From contig NZ_CP107913.1 in assembly GCF_036014115.1 (NCBI RefSeq), forward strand, positions 6,937,501 to 7,001,500: 64,000 nucleotides of DNA, read 5' to 3'. Made by a program: the position numbers and the translations under genes. Positions 28,351 to 36,246 of this stretch are shown here, piece after piece (position 1 is the first letter of the stretch; every line of letters starts with the position of its first letter). The notes below the pieces were generated by a model that was not told where the DNA came from, ran no database searches, and worked only from the letters and a program-made list of their open reading frames with translations. The stretch comes from Streptomyces sp. NBC_00448 (GTDB lineage Bacteria; Actinomycetota; Actinomycetes; Streptomycetales; Streptomycetaceae).

Positions 28351-28757
28351 GCGGTCTCCTGTCCCGATCGGAATCTGTGGGGGGTTGCGCCCGTGGGCGC
28401 GCAAGTGCCATGAGGAAGCGCTGAGTTCACGACGCGCATACGGCTGCCGTGCATCTCTCCTGCCCGGGTGGGGTCCGTGTACAGGGTCGCTACGCTCGTG
28501 AGAGCGCTCTCTCGGTCAGACAGTGGTCTAGTGCCCCGCTTCCTGGGAGTCAATCCGCCCCACACAAACCCTGCGCAACTCCTGTCCCACAGTGATCCGT
28601 TCGGCGGGGTGCGGGAGAGCGTGCGGAGGTGCTCGGGGGTGTGGGGGCGTAACGGGGAGCGGTGGGGTGCCCGTTGGGGATGCCGGTCGCCGTACGCAGC
28701 TGGTGCGGTGGCGCGTTGCCGGTGGTGGGTTGCGGCAGTGGGCGGCGGGTGGCGCGC
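28351..28757. other. Promoter region of the GH16 gene
   Basis: About 400 bp without a gene, holding the palindromic operator at 28497-28514. Positions 28600-28757 are G-rich with no recognisable element. Confidence 0.55.
28497..28514. promoter_or_regulatory. LacI-family (CebR/BglR-like) operator
   Basis: Perfect 12-bp core GAGAGCGCTCTC, extending to 18 bp with one mismatched pair. It resembles the TGGGAGCGCTCCCA site bound by CebR, regulator of beta-glucan utilisation in streptomycetes. Position upstream of the GH16 gene supports the role; the actual regulator is not in the window. Confidence 0.7.
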
Positions 28758-29717
28758 TCAGATCCGCCCGGAGGACGGGAGCGCGCGGTAGTGCGCGAGG
28801 CGGTCGTCGGTCCACGCGGTGTGGCGCGTGCGGAGCTCTGCCGGGGTGAGGTCGGTGCGCCCGAGATCCTGGTAGTTCGGGTACCAAGTCTCCACGGAGT
28901 GACGCGAGTTGGTGAGGGCGAACAGGTCCCACAGCACCATGGCGGGCAGGTCCTGGCCGGCCGCCTCCTCGTACGCGGCCAGGAACGTCTCGGCTGCGGC
29001 CGGGCCGTGCAGCAGGACGAGGTCGAGCCGGCACCAGCTCACGTCGAAGCCGCGCGGTGCCAGTGAGGCGCCGGACCAGTCGATGACGCCGGTGAGCCGG
29101 TCCCCCTGCCACAGGACGTTGCCCGACCAGTAGTCGTAGTGCGTCAGGACCGGTGCTTCCTCGGTGAGGCGGTGGCCGTGGGAGGCCAGGATCGCGGAGG
29201 CGGGAGCGGGAGCAGGGCCGGTGCCGGGGTCGGAGGAGGCGGCGGCATGGGCGGAGGCGGCGTCCTTGATGGCTGCCATTCCGTCCCGCAGTCCGGTGAG
29301 CCCGTAAAGCGGGACCTCGTGGAGCCGGGCCAGGGTGCGGCCCAGTTGGACCGCCGCCACCTCGGGGGACGCCGGTGTGATGTCCGAGCGGCCGGGGAGA
29401 CGGGTGATCAAGGTCGCGGGTTCGCCGAACCGCTCTCCTTCGGGGTCGGCGCCGAGCAGCCGAGGCGCCCAGCCGCCCAGTCCGTCGAGCGCCGCCAGGA
29501 CGACGGCCGCCCGAGCGGCGGCGCGGTCGCCGGGCGGGTAGCGGTGCAGGATCATCTCGTGCGCCGGGTCCACGGTCTCCAGCAGGTGCGTGGCGGCGTG
29601 GGTGCCCCCGAGCAGTCGCCGTACGGTGCGCGCGGAGGCTTCGGGGCCGGCGACTTCCGCCGCCCAGGTGAGCGCGGCGGCAGGCGGCTGGGAGTCGATC
29701 ACCGGGTCAGTGTGCAC
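28758..29717 (-). CDS. Aminoglycoside-phosphotransferase-like (APH) family kinase
   Basis: About 319 residues. The C-terminal lobe has the APH catalytic loop LTHYDYWSGNVLW (His-x-Asp...Asn) and the metal-binding GVIDWSGASLAPRGFD. The N-lobe has HEMILHRYPPGD with no sharp glycine-rich loop. Substrate unknown; most chromosomal members are not resistance enzymes. The start is uncertain: GTG 29717 and GTG 29702 are both possible and neither has a good ribosome site. Just upstream is an Ala/Thr-coding tandem repeat. Divergent from the methyltransferase at 29886. Confidence 0.85.
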   Translation of the reverse strand: MHTDPVIDSQPPAAALTWAAEVAGPEASARTVRRLLGGTHAATHLLETVDPAHEMILHRYPPGDRAAARAAVVLAALDGLGGWAPRLLGADPEGERFGEPATLITRLPGRSDITPASPEVAAVQLGRTLARLHEVPLYGLTGLRDGMAAIKDAASAHAAASSDPGTGPAPAPASAILASHGHRLTEEAPVLTHYDYWSGNVLWQGDRLTGVIDWSGASLAPRGFDVSWCRLDLVLLHGPAAAETFLAAYEEAAGQDLPAMVLWDLFALTNSRHSVETWYPNYQDLGRTDLTPAELRTRHTAWTDDRLAHYRALPSSGRI

Positions 29718-29885
29718 GGCCGCGGACTGCGGGGCCACCGGTTTCCGCGCCGTGGCGGCCGTGGCGGCCGTTGCCGCCGTTGCCGCTGCGCCCGCCGCGG
29801 TGCGGGCGCACCGGATTCCGCATTCCCCGTGCACCGATCGCCTGTTGTCCTGCCGTCCCCAGGGCCGTCGTCCTATGGTGGGCCG

Positions 29886-30554
29886 ATGCGTGCACACTCC
29901 GTTGACCGCCCGGCCGACCTCGACAAGGTTCGCGAGTCCTATGACCGGGTGGCGGACAACTACGTTCACATGGTGGCGACGACGGGGCTCGGCGACATCC
30001 GTCTCCAGCCCTGGCTCAAGGCGACCATGGACGCCTTCGCCGACACCGTGAGCGACCTCGGCCCGGTGCTCGACGTCGGCTGCGGACCCGGAACGGTGAC
30101 CGCCTACCTCGTCGAGCGCGGCCTGGACGCGTCCGGCGTCGATCTCTCGCCCCGCATGATCGAGAACGCCCGCCGACTGCACCCGGAGTGCCGCTTCGAC
30201 GTCGCCTCCGCCACCGAACTCGACCTCGCGGAAGGGTCCCTCGGCGGCGTGCTCGGGTGGTGGTCGCTGTTCAACCTCCCGCGCGACGTCCTTCCGCAGG
30301 TGCTCGCCATGTTCGCGCGCGCCCTGAAGCCCGGCGGGCACTTCATCACCGCGACCCACGTCGGAGACGAGGACGCGGTGCGCACCGAGGCGTACGGCGG
30401 CGTGTCCGTTCGCTGGACCACGCACAAGTGGCGGCCGGAAGAACTCGTCCACCTGATCGAACGGGCCGGCCTGAGCCCCGTCGCCGAACTCCGGCTCCCC
30501 GCCGACGAGCAGATCGGCCCCGGGGTGGTCGTCGTCGCCAAACGCCCCGCCTGA
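29886..30554 (+). CDS. Class I SAM-dependent methyltransferase
   Basis: 222 residues. Motif I VLDVGCGPGTVTAYL, the motif II region VDLSPRMIENARRLHP and a post-I segment GVLGWWSLFNLPRD typical of the Methyltransf_11/25 group. Cytoplasmic small-molecule methyltransferase of unknown substrate. ATG at 29886. Divergent from the APH-like kinase. Confidence 0.9.
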   Translation: MRAHSVDRPADLDKVRESYDRVADNYVHMVATTGLGDIRLQPWLKATMDAFADTVSDLGPVLDVGCGPGTVTAYLVERGLDASGVDLSPRMIENARRLHPECRFDVASATELDLAEGSLGGVLGWWSLFNLPRDVLPQVLAMFARALKPGGHFITATHVGDEDAVRTEAYGGVSVRWTTHKWRPEELVHLIERAGLSPVAELRLPADEQIGPGVVVVAKRPA

Positions 30555-30591
30555 GCCCGGGCGGCGGGAGAGGGGCACCACCCGGTGGACG

Positions 30592-31019
30592 TCACGGAGT
30601 TGGTCGTACGGGTGCGGCGGGGGTTCGGTTGAGGGTCGGCGGGCGGCTCGGGGCGGTGAGGGTCTCGTACAGGGGCCGGCCGTCGAGCTGTTCGGCGGCC
30701 GGGGTGGACGGCGGGTCCCAGCCGCGGGCCGTGGCCTCGTCCAGGAAGGCCCGGGCCGTGCCGGGTTCGTGCAGGTTCAGCCAGGGGCCGTTGGAGGTGG
30801 CGATGGCGCCGGAGGGGGCGTAGCCGTCGGGGACCACGCGGCCGGGGCCTGCCTGGAAGACGATCATGAGCCGTCCGGAGGCCCCGAGGCGACGGAGGGA
30901 GAGGACCTCGCGGCAGATCGTCTCCTGGCCCTGCCCGACAGGGTGTTGGTGCCGCACGGACCACAGGAATGTCGTGCCGTCGACCACGAGACGTCGGGCT
31001 TCTTGTCGTTGCGCGCCAT
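30592..31019 (-). pseudogene. Frameshifted hypothetical gene downstream of the deaminase
   Basis: A good ATG at 31019, 20 bp after the deaminase stop, encodes MARNDKKPDV. The credible body is in another frame from about 30995 onward: RLVVDGTTFLWSVRHQHP, CREVLSLRRLGASGRLMIVF, GRVVPDGYAPSGAIATS, NLHEPGTARAFLDEATARGWD. A one-base deletion (or two-base insertion) near 30990 would join them. It is either a real frameshift mutation, a sequencing error, or a gene starting at GTG 30987. I recognise the pattern only as an uncharacterised actinobacterial family. Confidence 0.5.
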
Positions 31020-31038
31020 CGGTGGAGGGGAACCCCCG

Positions 31039-31452
31039 TCAGTCGGTGTCGAGTTGGTGGTCGGCCCAGACATAGCTCTCGGGGAGCAGCGCGGTGATCG
31101 GGACGGCGCGGAGCTGGTCGCCGGCGCCGACGATGACGGTCAGCGCGGGGAAGTAGTCGAGGAGGACCTGGCGGCAACGGCCGCACGGGGGCACGACGCC
31201 GCGCTCGCGGTCGCCCACGGCGACGATGGTGACGAGGTCGTCGATGCCCTGGGTGGCGGCCGTGCCGAGCGCGACCAGTTCCGCGCAGGGGCCGCCGGTG
31301 AAGTGGTAGACGTTCACCGCGGTGATGATGCGGCCGTCCCGGGCGCGGGCCGCGGCCGCCATGGTGTGGTTGTCGCCCCGGCAGGCCGTGGCCGCGACAT
31401 CGGCCGCCGCCCGGATCAGTTCGTGGTCGACGCGATCGGTCGGTGTGGTCAT
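31039..31452 (-). CDS. Cytidine/blasticidin-S deaminase-like zinc enzyme
   Basis: 137 residues. Zinc/catalytic motifs are TGGPCAELVAL (Cys-Ala-Glu) and PPCGRCRQVLLDYFP (PCxxC), the CDA fold. All three ligands being cysteine is the tetrameric-CDA pattern shared by blasticidin-S deaminases. It could act in pyrimidine salvage or in detoxifying a cytosine nucleoside antibiotic. ATG at 31452 has GGAG close upstream. Divergent from the VOC gene, about 170 bp apart, and followed on the same strand by a frameshifted hypothetical gene. Confidence 0.9.
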   Translation of the reverse strand: MTTPTDRVDHELIRAAADVAATACRGDNHTMAAAARARDGRIITAVNVYHFTGGPCAELVALGTAATQGIDDLVTIVAVGDRERGVVPPCGRCRQVLLDYFPALTVIVGAGDQLRAVPITALLPESYVWADHQLDTD

Positions 31453-31621
31453 CTGCTCCGCTTTCGTACGGTGCCGGGCGACGCGCCGGGGGACGCCGGT
31501 GCGGCGACCAGTCTGCCCTGCCGACGTGACCGAGCGGGCCGGTGAACGTGCGGCGGTGGGCGTGCCGTAGTACTCCTGGAGGCACGGAAACACGTCCGTC
31601 CGTCCGCACTTGGAGTCGTCG

Positions 31622-31969
31622 ATGACCGTTCGCCGGGTCGTGCCCAACATCCAGTCCGAAGCCGCGGGGGAGAGCCGGGAGTTCTACGGGCTGCTGGGCT
31701 TCGAGGAGGTCATGAACCACGGCTGGATCATGACGCTCGCCTCCCCGTCCAGCCCGGCCGCGCAGATCAGCATCATGAGCGAGGACAGGACCGCGCCCGT
31801 CACCCCTGACCTGAGCGTCGAGGTGAGCGACGTGGACGCGGCCTACGCGCTCATGCGGGAGAGCGGCGCCGAGATCGTCCACCCGCTGCAGGACGAGGAG
31901 TGGGGTGTGCGGCGCTTCTTCGTCCGCGACCCCAGCGGACGAGTGGTCAACGTGCTGGGCCACCGCTGA
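31622..31969 (+). CDS. VOC (glyoxalase/bleomycin-resistance) superfamily protein
   Basis: 115 residues, two beta-alpha-beta-beta-beta units (RVVPNIQSEAAGESREFYGLLGF and DLSVEVSDVDAAYALMRESG, ending RFFVRDPSGRVVNVLGHR). A small metal-dependent or binding protein; function unknown. ATG at 31622 has GGAG 7 nt upstream. The codons before it belong to the leader. Confidence 0.88.
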   Translation: MTVRRVVPNIQSEAAGESREFYGLLGFEEVMNHGWIMTLASPSSPAAQISIMSEDRTAPVTPDLSVEVSDVDAAYALMRESGAEIVHPLQDEEWGVRRFFVRDPSGRVVNVLGHR

Positions 31970-32125
31970 GGTTCGCCGCGCGGGCGGCGGGCGGCGGGTA
32001 CGGCAGCCGCGCGGTGGGTGCGGCGAACGGGCGGCGGCGGCCACTTCCGTGGCCGCCGTCACCCGTCAACGGGCCTGCCCTTGAAGGGCGTTGCGCGCTG
32101 CGTGCTACGTGCTAGGCGTTACGCG

Positions 32126-34660
32126 TCACGGCTTCAGGCGGATGACCTGCGGGTCGTGGTCACTCGTCTGGTCGGCGAACTCGGAGTTGATGTGGACCAC
32201 GTCGTAGTCCACGTGCTTGCCGAGGTTCGGGCTGACCAGGATGTGGTCGAGCACCTGGGAGTTGCCCTCGTAGACGTAGGAGTAACGCTCCGCGACCGGG
32301 AGGGTGTTGACCAGGTCGGTCAGCGCCTTGCCGTTGCCGGTGAGGGCGTACACCGCGGGCGAGAACTGGTAGTCGTTGAGGTCGCCGAGGACGACGACGT
32401 CGGCCTTCGGGTCGGCGGCCTCCAACTGCTCCACGAAGTCGTGCTCGAGGATCGCCTGGCGCACCCGCTGCACCTCGGAGCTGCGCACCGGCGGCTGGAA
32501 GCGGCTGTCGACGCCCTGGTCGCCACCCTTGCTGTCGAAGTGGTTCGCGATCACGAACAGCTTCTTGCCGCCGAAGGTGAACTCGCCCGCGAGCGGCTTG
32601 CGGCTGCTGTTCCACGCCGGGTCGTTCGGCGCGATCCGGCCGGGGGAGGCGGTGAGTTCGGTCTTGTCGCCCTTGCCGGTGATGCCGACCGCGGTGGTCG
32701 AGTCGCCGCCGGCGTGGTCGATGAAGCCGACCCGGGCCGGGTTGAAGAGGAACACCTGGCGGATGTTGCCGCCGGGCTCGCCGCCGTCCTTGTCGTTGAC
32801 CGGGTCGATCCCGCGCCACTGGTAGTGCGGGCCGCCGGCCGCGGCGATCGCGGCGGTGAGCTTCGTCAGCGTCTGGTCGGCGGCCACCACGCCGTCGTCC
32901 TTCGCGCCGTCGTTGTCCTGGATCTCCTCGAGCGCCACCACGTCGGGCGAACGCAGGTTGGTGACCAGGCCCTTGGCCAGCGCGTCGAACTTCGACTGCG
33001 GGTTGTCGGGCGCCAGGTTCTCCACGTTGTACGTGGCGACGGTGGCCTGGTCCGACGACGCCTTCGCGGTGACCTCGGGCTTGATGCCGCCGCTCTTGAC
33101 GGTGCCGAGGGTGCGCGCCTGGAGCGCGTACGTGCCGCCGAACTGGTTGTAGTCCAGCGGACCGGTGGTGGTGCCCTTCAGCGTGTCGCCGACGTTCGCG
33201 GTCGGGAACGCGGAGGTGGAGGTCGGGATGAGCGACTGCACCATCAGCCGGCCGGAGTTGGAGTCGTCGTAGCCCTTGTAGAGGGTGCCGCCGCGCTTGG
33301 TCGGGTTCTGCTTCGGCTTCACCGTGACCCACAGCTCGGAGTACGGGTCGGTGGCGCCGACCACCCGGCTGTCGCCGATCTGGACGTTCATCCCTTCGAG
33401 GGAAGCGTACAAATCGAGCGCGTATTCGGACGGGCGCAGGGGGAAGCTCTCGATGGAACCGCCGCCCGCGCTGGGCGCGAAGGAGTCGGGAACCTTCTTG
33501 TCGTCGAGGACCACGGGGGCGGGCACCGGGTTGCCGCTGGAGATCTTGGTCACCGTGGGCTTGGTGATCTCCGTGACGGCCTGGCCCCCGGAGGTGGTTC
33601 CGCCCGGGTAGTAGTCCGAGACCGTACCGGCGACAGAGACACTGTCGCCGACCGAGACCGTGGGAGTGGAGCTGGTGTAGACGTAGATTCCCTCGCTGGT
33701 GCGTGGGTCGTTGTCCGGGTTCGGGTCCTGGAACCAGAAGCCCTGCGACGAACCGTAGACGCGCACGCCGGTGACGATGCCGGTCGCGCCGCTGATCGCC
33801 TTGCCCTCGTACGGCGACACCCGGGTGTCGCCCTGGATGTCGTGGATCTTCACCGTGGCCGGCGGTGACGTCGGCGGCGTGGTGGGCGGGGTGGTGGGCG
33901 GCGAGGTCGGGCCGCTGCCGCCGGTGCCCGCGGCGTTCTGCGGGGTCGGGTCGCCCGCGGTGAAGTCGGCCGCGTTGTCGTCGGTGTCGGTCAGCGTGGC
34001 GTTGCGCGCCACCGACGCGGTGTTGCTCGCGCCGGCCGCCGGGCCGCTGCCCTCGTGCACCACGGCCGTGCCGTAGCCGACCAGGTCCTTGACCCGGGAG
34101 TCCGCGGCGCAGTCCGCCGCCGTCACGCAGGTCAGCGGGTCGGCGCCCTGCACCAGGGCGATGGTGCCGGACGTGCCGGACATCGCGATGTTCCCGGTCG
34201 CGTCCGGCGCCGGCAGCGCGGTGCTGCCGCCGGTGCCTGCGGCCTCGCCGACCAGGTAGCGGCCGCCCGCGGCCAGCGACCCGGTCAGCGGGGTGGCCTG
34301 CCACTTGGAGGTCGCGGTCGGCGCGCCCGACAGGTACTGGATGCTGTAGTCGCTCAGGTCCAGCGTGGCGGCACCGGAGTTGGCCAGCTCGACGAAGTCG
34401 TTGGTGTAGGTGGCACCGGCGTTGCCGCCACCGCCGTACACCTCGGCGACCACGGCGTCGGCGGACGGCGTGGCGAAAGCGGAGTGGACGCCGATGCCCG
34501 CCAGGACGACGGCGCCGGCTATGCCGAACGGCAGGACCCGCTTGCGCAGCAGGGCCGAGCGCGGCGGGTGCGGGGCGGACGCGGCCTGCGCGGAAGGCGC
34601 GGCCTGCCCGGGCGTACCGGGTCTCGCGGGGCGCGAGGCGCCCTCAGGGGAGTGCGACAC
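32126..34660 (-). CDS. Secreted multi-domain nuclease (lamin-tail plus EEP nuclease)
   Basis: 844 residues. Signal/anchor segment about 45-65, a lamin-tail domain (about 68-215, AEVYGGGGNAGATYTNDFVELAN), a Pro/Thr linker (about 250-275), an OB-type domain with IHDIQGDTRVSPYEG, then an endonuclease/exonuclease/phosphatase domain from about 545: VATYNVENLAP, VVALEEIQDNDG, FVIANHFDSKGGD, VVVLGDLNDYQ and QTSDHDPQV. This matches the ExeM/NucH-like extracellular DNases, likely used for phosphate or nucleotide scavenging. GTG at 34660 with AGGAGA upstream. No clear PHO box was seen. Confidence 0.93.
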   Translation of the reverse strand: MSHSPEGASRPARPGTPGQAAPSAQAASAPHPPRSALLRKRVLPFGIAGAVVLAGIGVHSAFATPSADAVVAEVYGGGGNAGATYTNDFVELANSGAATLDLSDYSIQYLSGAPTATSKWQATPLTGSLAAGGRYLVGEAAGTGGSTALPAPDATGNIAMSGTSGTIALVQGADPLTCVTAADCAADSRVKDLVGYGTAVVHEGSGPAAGASNTASVARNATLTDTDDNAADFTAGDPTPQNAAGTGGSGPTSPPTTPPTTPPTSPPATVKIHDIQGDTRVSPYEGKAISGATGIVTGVRVYGSSQGFWFQDPNPDNDPRTSEGIYVYTSSTPTVSVGDSVSVAGTVSDYYPGGTTSGGQAVTEITKPTVTKISSGNPVPAPVVLDDKKVPDSFAPSAGGGSIESFPLRPSEYALDLYASLEGMNVQIGDSRVVGATDPYSELWVTVKPKQNPTKRGGTLYKGYDDSNSGRLMVQSLIPTSTSAFPTANVGDTLKGTTTGPLDYNQFGGTYALQARTLGTVKSGGIKPEVTAKASSDQATVATYNVENLAPDNPQSKFDALAKGLVTNLRSPDVVALEEIQDNDGAKDDGVVAADQTLTKLTAAIAAAGGPHYQWRGIDPVNDKDGGEPGGNIRQVFLFNPARVGFIDHAGGDSTTAVGITGKGDKTELTASPGRIAPNDPAWNSSRKPLAGEFTFGGKKLFVIANHFDSKGGDQGVDSRFQPPVRSSEVQRVRQAILEHDFVEQLEAADPKADVVVLGDLNDYQFSPAVYALTGNGKALTDLVNTLPVAERYSYVYEGNSQVLDHILVSPNLGKHVDYDVVHINSEFADQTSDHDPQVIRLKP

Positions 34661-34849
34661 CGGAGGGGATCTCCTTTGTGCGGTGGGCGATTTACGGTGC
34701 CGCGGGCGCTACTGCCCCCGGGGAGGGAGGAGGAGACACGCGCGAACGCGCTCAAGATACGCGCGTAGATCTGGCCGCAGAAGGTACTTGGAGTTAATTC
34801 TCCGTGCCTGTCGCCGTGGGCCCGCTCACGGTGGGCGACGGGCGCGGGG

Positions 34850-35260
34850 TCAGGAGGGGTGCGCGGCGCCGTCCGGGGCGCGGGAGGGGTGCGCGTCGCC
34901 GTCCGGGGTCCAGGGCCTGCCGGAGCCGGCGTCCTTCGCCTCGGCTTCGAGGAGTTCGGCGGCCCACCGCGCCCACTCCGCGGTGGCGGCGGACCGGCGT
35001 ACCCCCAGTTCCACCGCGTACGCGCCGAACCCGGAGCTGCCGGGGGCGGTCGCCAGATCGCGCAACCGGCCGATCTCCTCGGCCCGTTGGCGATGGAACC
35101 GCTCCTGCGCCCGGGCCAGGCCGGCGGCGTTCTCCGGGCGAGGGTGGGCAACAGGAAGGCGCGGAGGGCGACTTCGCTGCGCACCGTACGGCTCGGCTCG
35201 ACCTCGGTCAGCCACGCCCGCGGTTCCTCCCGGCCGGACTCGGTGACGTGGTAGCACTTG
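34850..35260 (-). pseudogene. Relic of a PadR-family regulator
   Basis: The minus strand encodes KCYHVTESGREEPRAWLTEV and RSEVALRAFLLPTLA in one frame (about 35260-35145), then jumps frame to PENAAGLARAQERFHRQRAE and the rest of a PadR C-terminal helical domain to a stop at 34850. The N-terminal winged helix is missing; upstream sequence is unrelated. So the gene is both 5'-truncated and frameshifted near 35140. The last residues (repeated DGDAHPSRAPDG) are low complexity. Confidence 0.7.
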
Positions 35261-35365
35261 CGGCACCACCGGACTCTCGGACCGGACCGCCGGACCGGAC
35301 CTCGCCGGCGCGGACGCGGGGCCGTGGGGGAGTGGGCGCGGACGGGGTCGGGGTCGGGATCGGGG

Positions 35366-36037
35366 CTATCCCGCCACCGGCTGCGACCCGCTCCGCAGGC
35401 CGCGCAGGCCGGTGACGATCAGCTCGATCCCGCGGCGGTAGTACAACTCGGCGCTCGCGCACTCGGCGAGCGGGCCGGCCGCGGCCACCACGTGCGGATA
35501 GCGGCGCGGCGAGAGGGAGTTCAGATGGGCCCGCTTGGCGCGGACGGCGGCCTCGTGCTCCTCCGCGTCGCCCGAGGCGTGCCCGGGCTCTCCGATCACC
35601 AGGGTGATCAGTGACGCCAGGACGTGGCAGGAGCTGTCCGCGCCCTGCTGGACGTCCATGCCGGCGGAGCCGAGCTGGGCGAGCACCCGCTCGGTGATGT
35701 CCAGGCCCGGCTCGCTCCCGGTGACCCGGGTGAGCAGCAGCACGGCGGCGTTCGGATGCGGCACCAGCGCCTTGACCACGGCGGTCAGCACGTCCTCCAG
35801 CTGCTCGTACCAGGGCCGGTCGTCCGGCGCGGGCATCTCGACCGCGGCGAGCAGGCTCTCGGCGACCGCGTCGAGCAGGCCCTCCTTGTCCGGGAAGTGC
35901 CGGTAGAGCGCCATCGGCGTCACGTCGTGCTGCTGGGCGACCCGCCGGATCGTGACGGCGCCCAGGCCCTCCGTGTCGGTCAGGGACAAGGCCGTCGCGA
36001 TCAGCTCGTCGCGGTTGAGTCGCTTCTGCGCGGCCAT
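35366..36037 (-). CDS. TetR-family repressor with TetR_C domain
   Basis: 223 residues. HTH at about 10-55 (RDELIATALSLTDTEGLGAV, TIRRVAQQHDVTPMALYRHF) and a C-terminal domain like that of TetR/TetR_C regulators (CHVLASLITLVIGEPG). I start at ATG 36037, after GAAGGCGAGAG; the frame is open further but holds the operators. Divergent from an MFS drug-exporter gene, with three related palindromic sites in the region, so it most likely represses that exporter and itself. Confidence 0.93.
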   Translation of the reverse strand: MAAQKRLNRDELIATALSLTDTEGLGAVTIRRVAQQHDVTPMALYRHFPDKEGLLDAVAESLLAAVEMPAPDDRPWYEQLEDVLTAVVKALVPHPNAAVLLLTRVTGSEPGLDITERVLAQLGSAGMDVQQGADSSCHVLASLITLVIGEPGHASGDAEEHEAAVRAKRAHLNSLSPRRYPHVVAAAGPLAECASAELYYRRGIELIVTGLRGLRSGSQPVAG

Positions 36038-36062
36038 CTCTCGCCTTCCGATCAGCTCGGTC

Positions 36063-36181
36063 GTGTACATCGTACGCAGGGCGCGTACCCGTCGATCCCG
36101 CGCGCGGTCCGCGGCCGGCCTCCCTAGGTATACGTCGTACACGTCTCATGTATGGTGACCCCGTAAGCATACGCCGTACAC
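36063..36181. promoter_or_regulatory. Three related operator sites, TetR / MFS intergenic
   Basis: GTATACGTCGTACAC at 36128-36142, GCATACGCCGTACAC at 36167-36181, and the reverse-orientation relative GTGTACATCGTACGC at 36063-36077. Each is an imperfect palindrome of the form GTRTACG-N-CGTAYAC. The first two overlap the likely exporter promoter and the third lies just before the repressor start. Confidence 0.72.
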
Positions 36182-36246
36182 ATTCGGCGTACCTGCTCAT
36201 TCCGGCCTGCCCGGATCTGCTCCCACCAGCTACCTGCGGAGACGCC

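Noticed and set aside
28592-28849. Plus-strand frame upstream of the GH16 promoter
   Set aside because: Overlaps the APH-like gene end and a G-rich tract; no motif.
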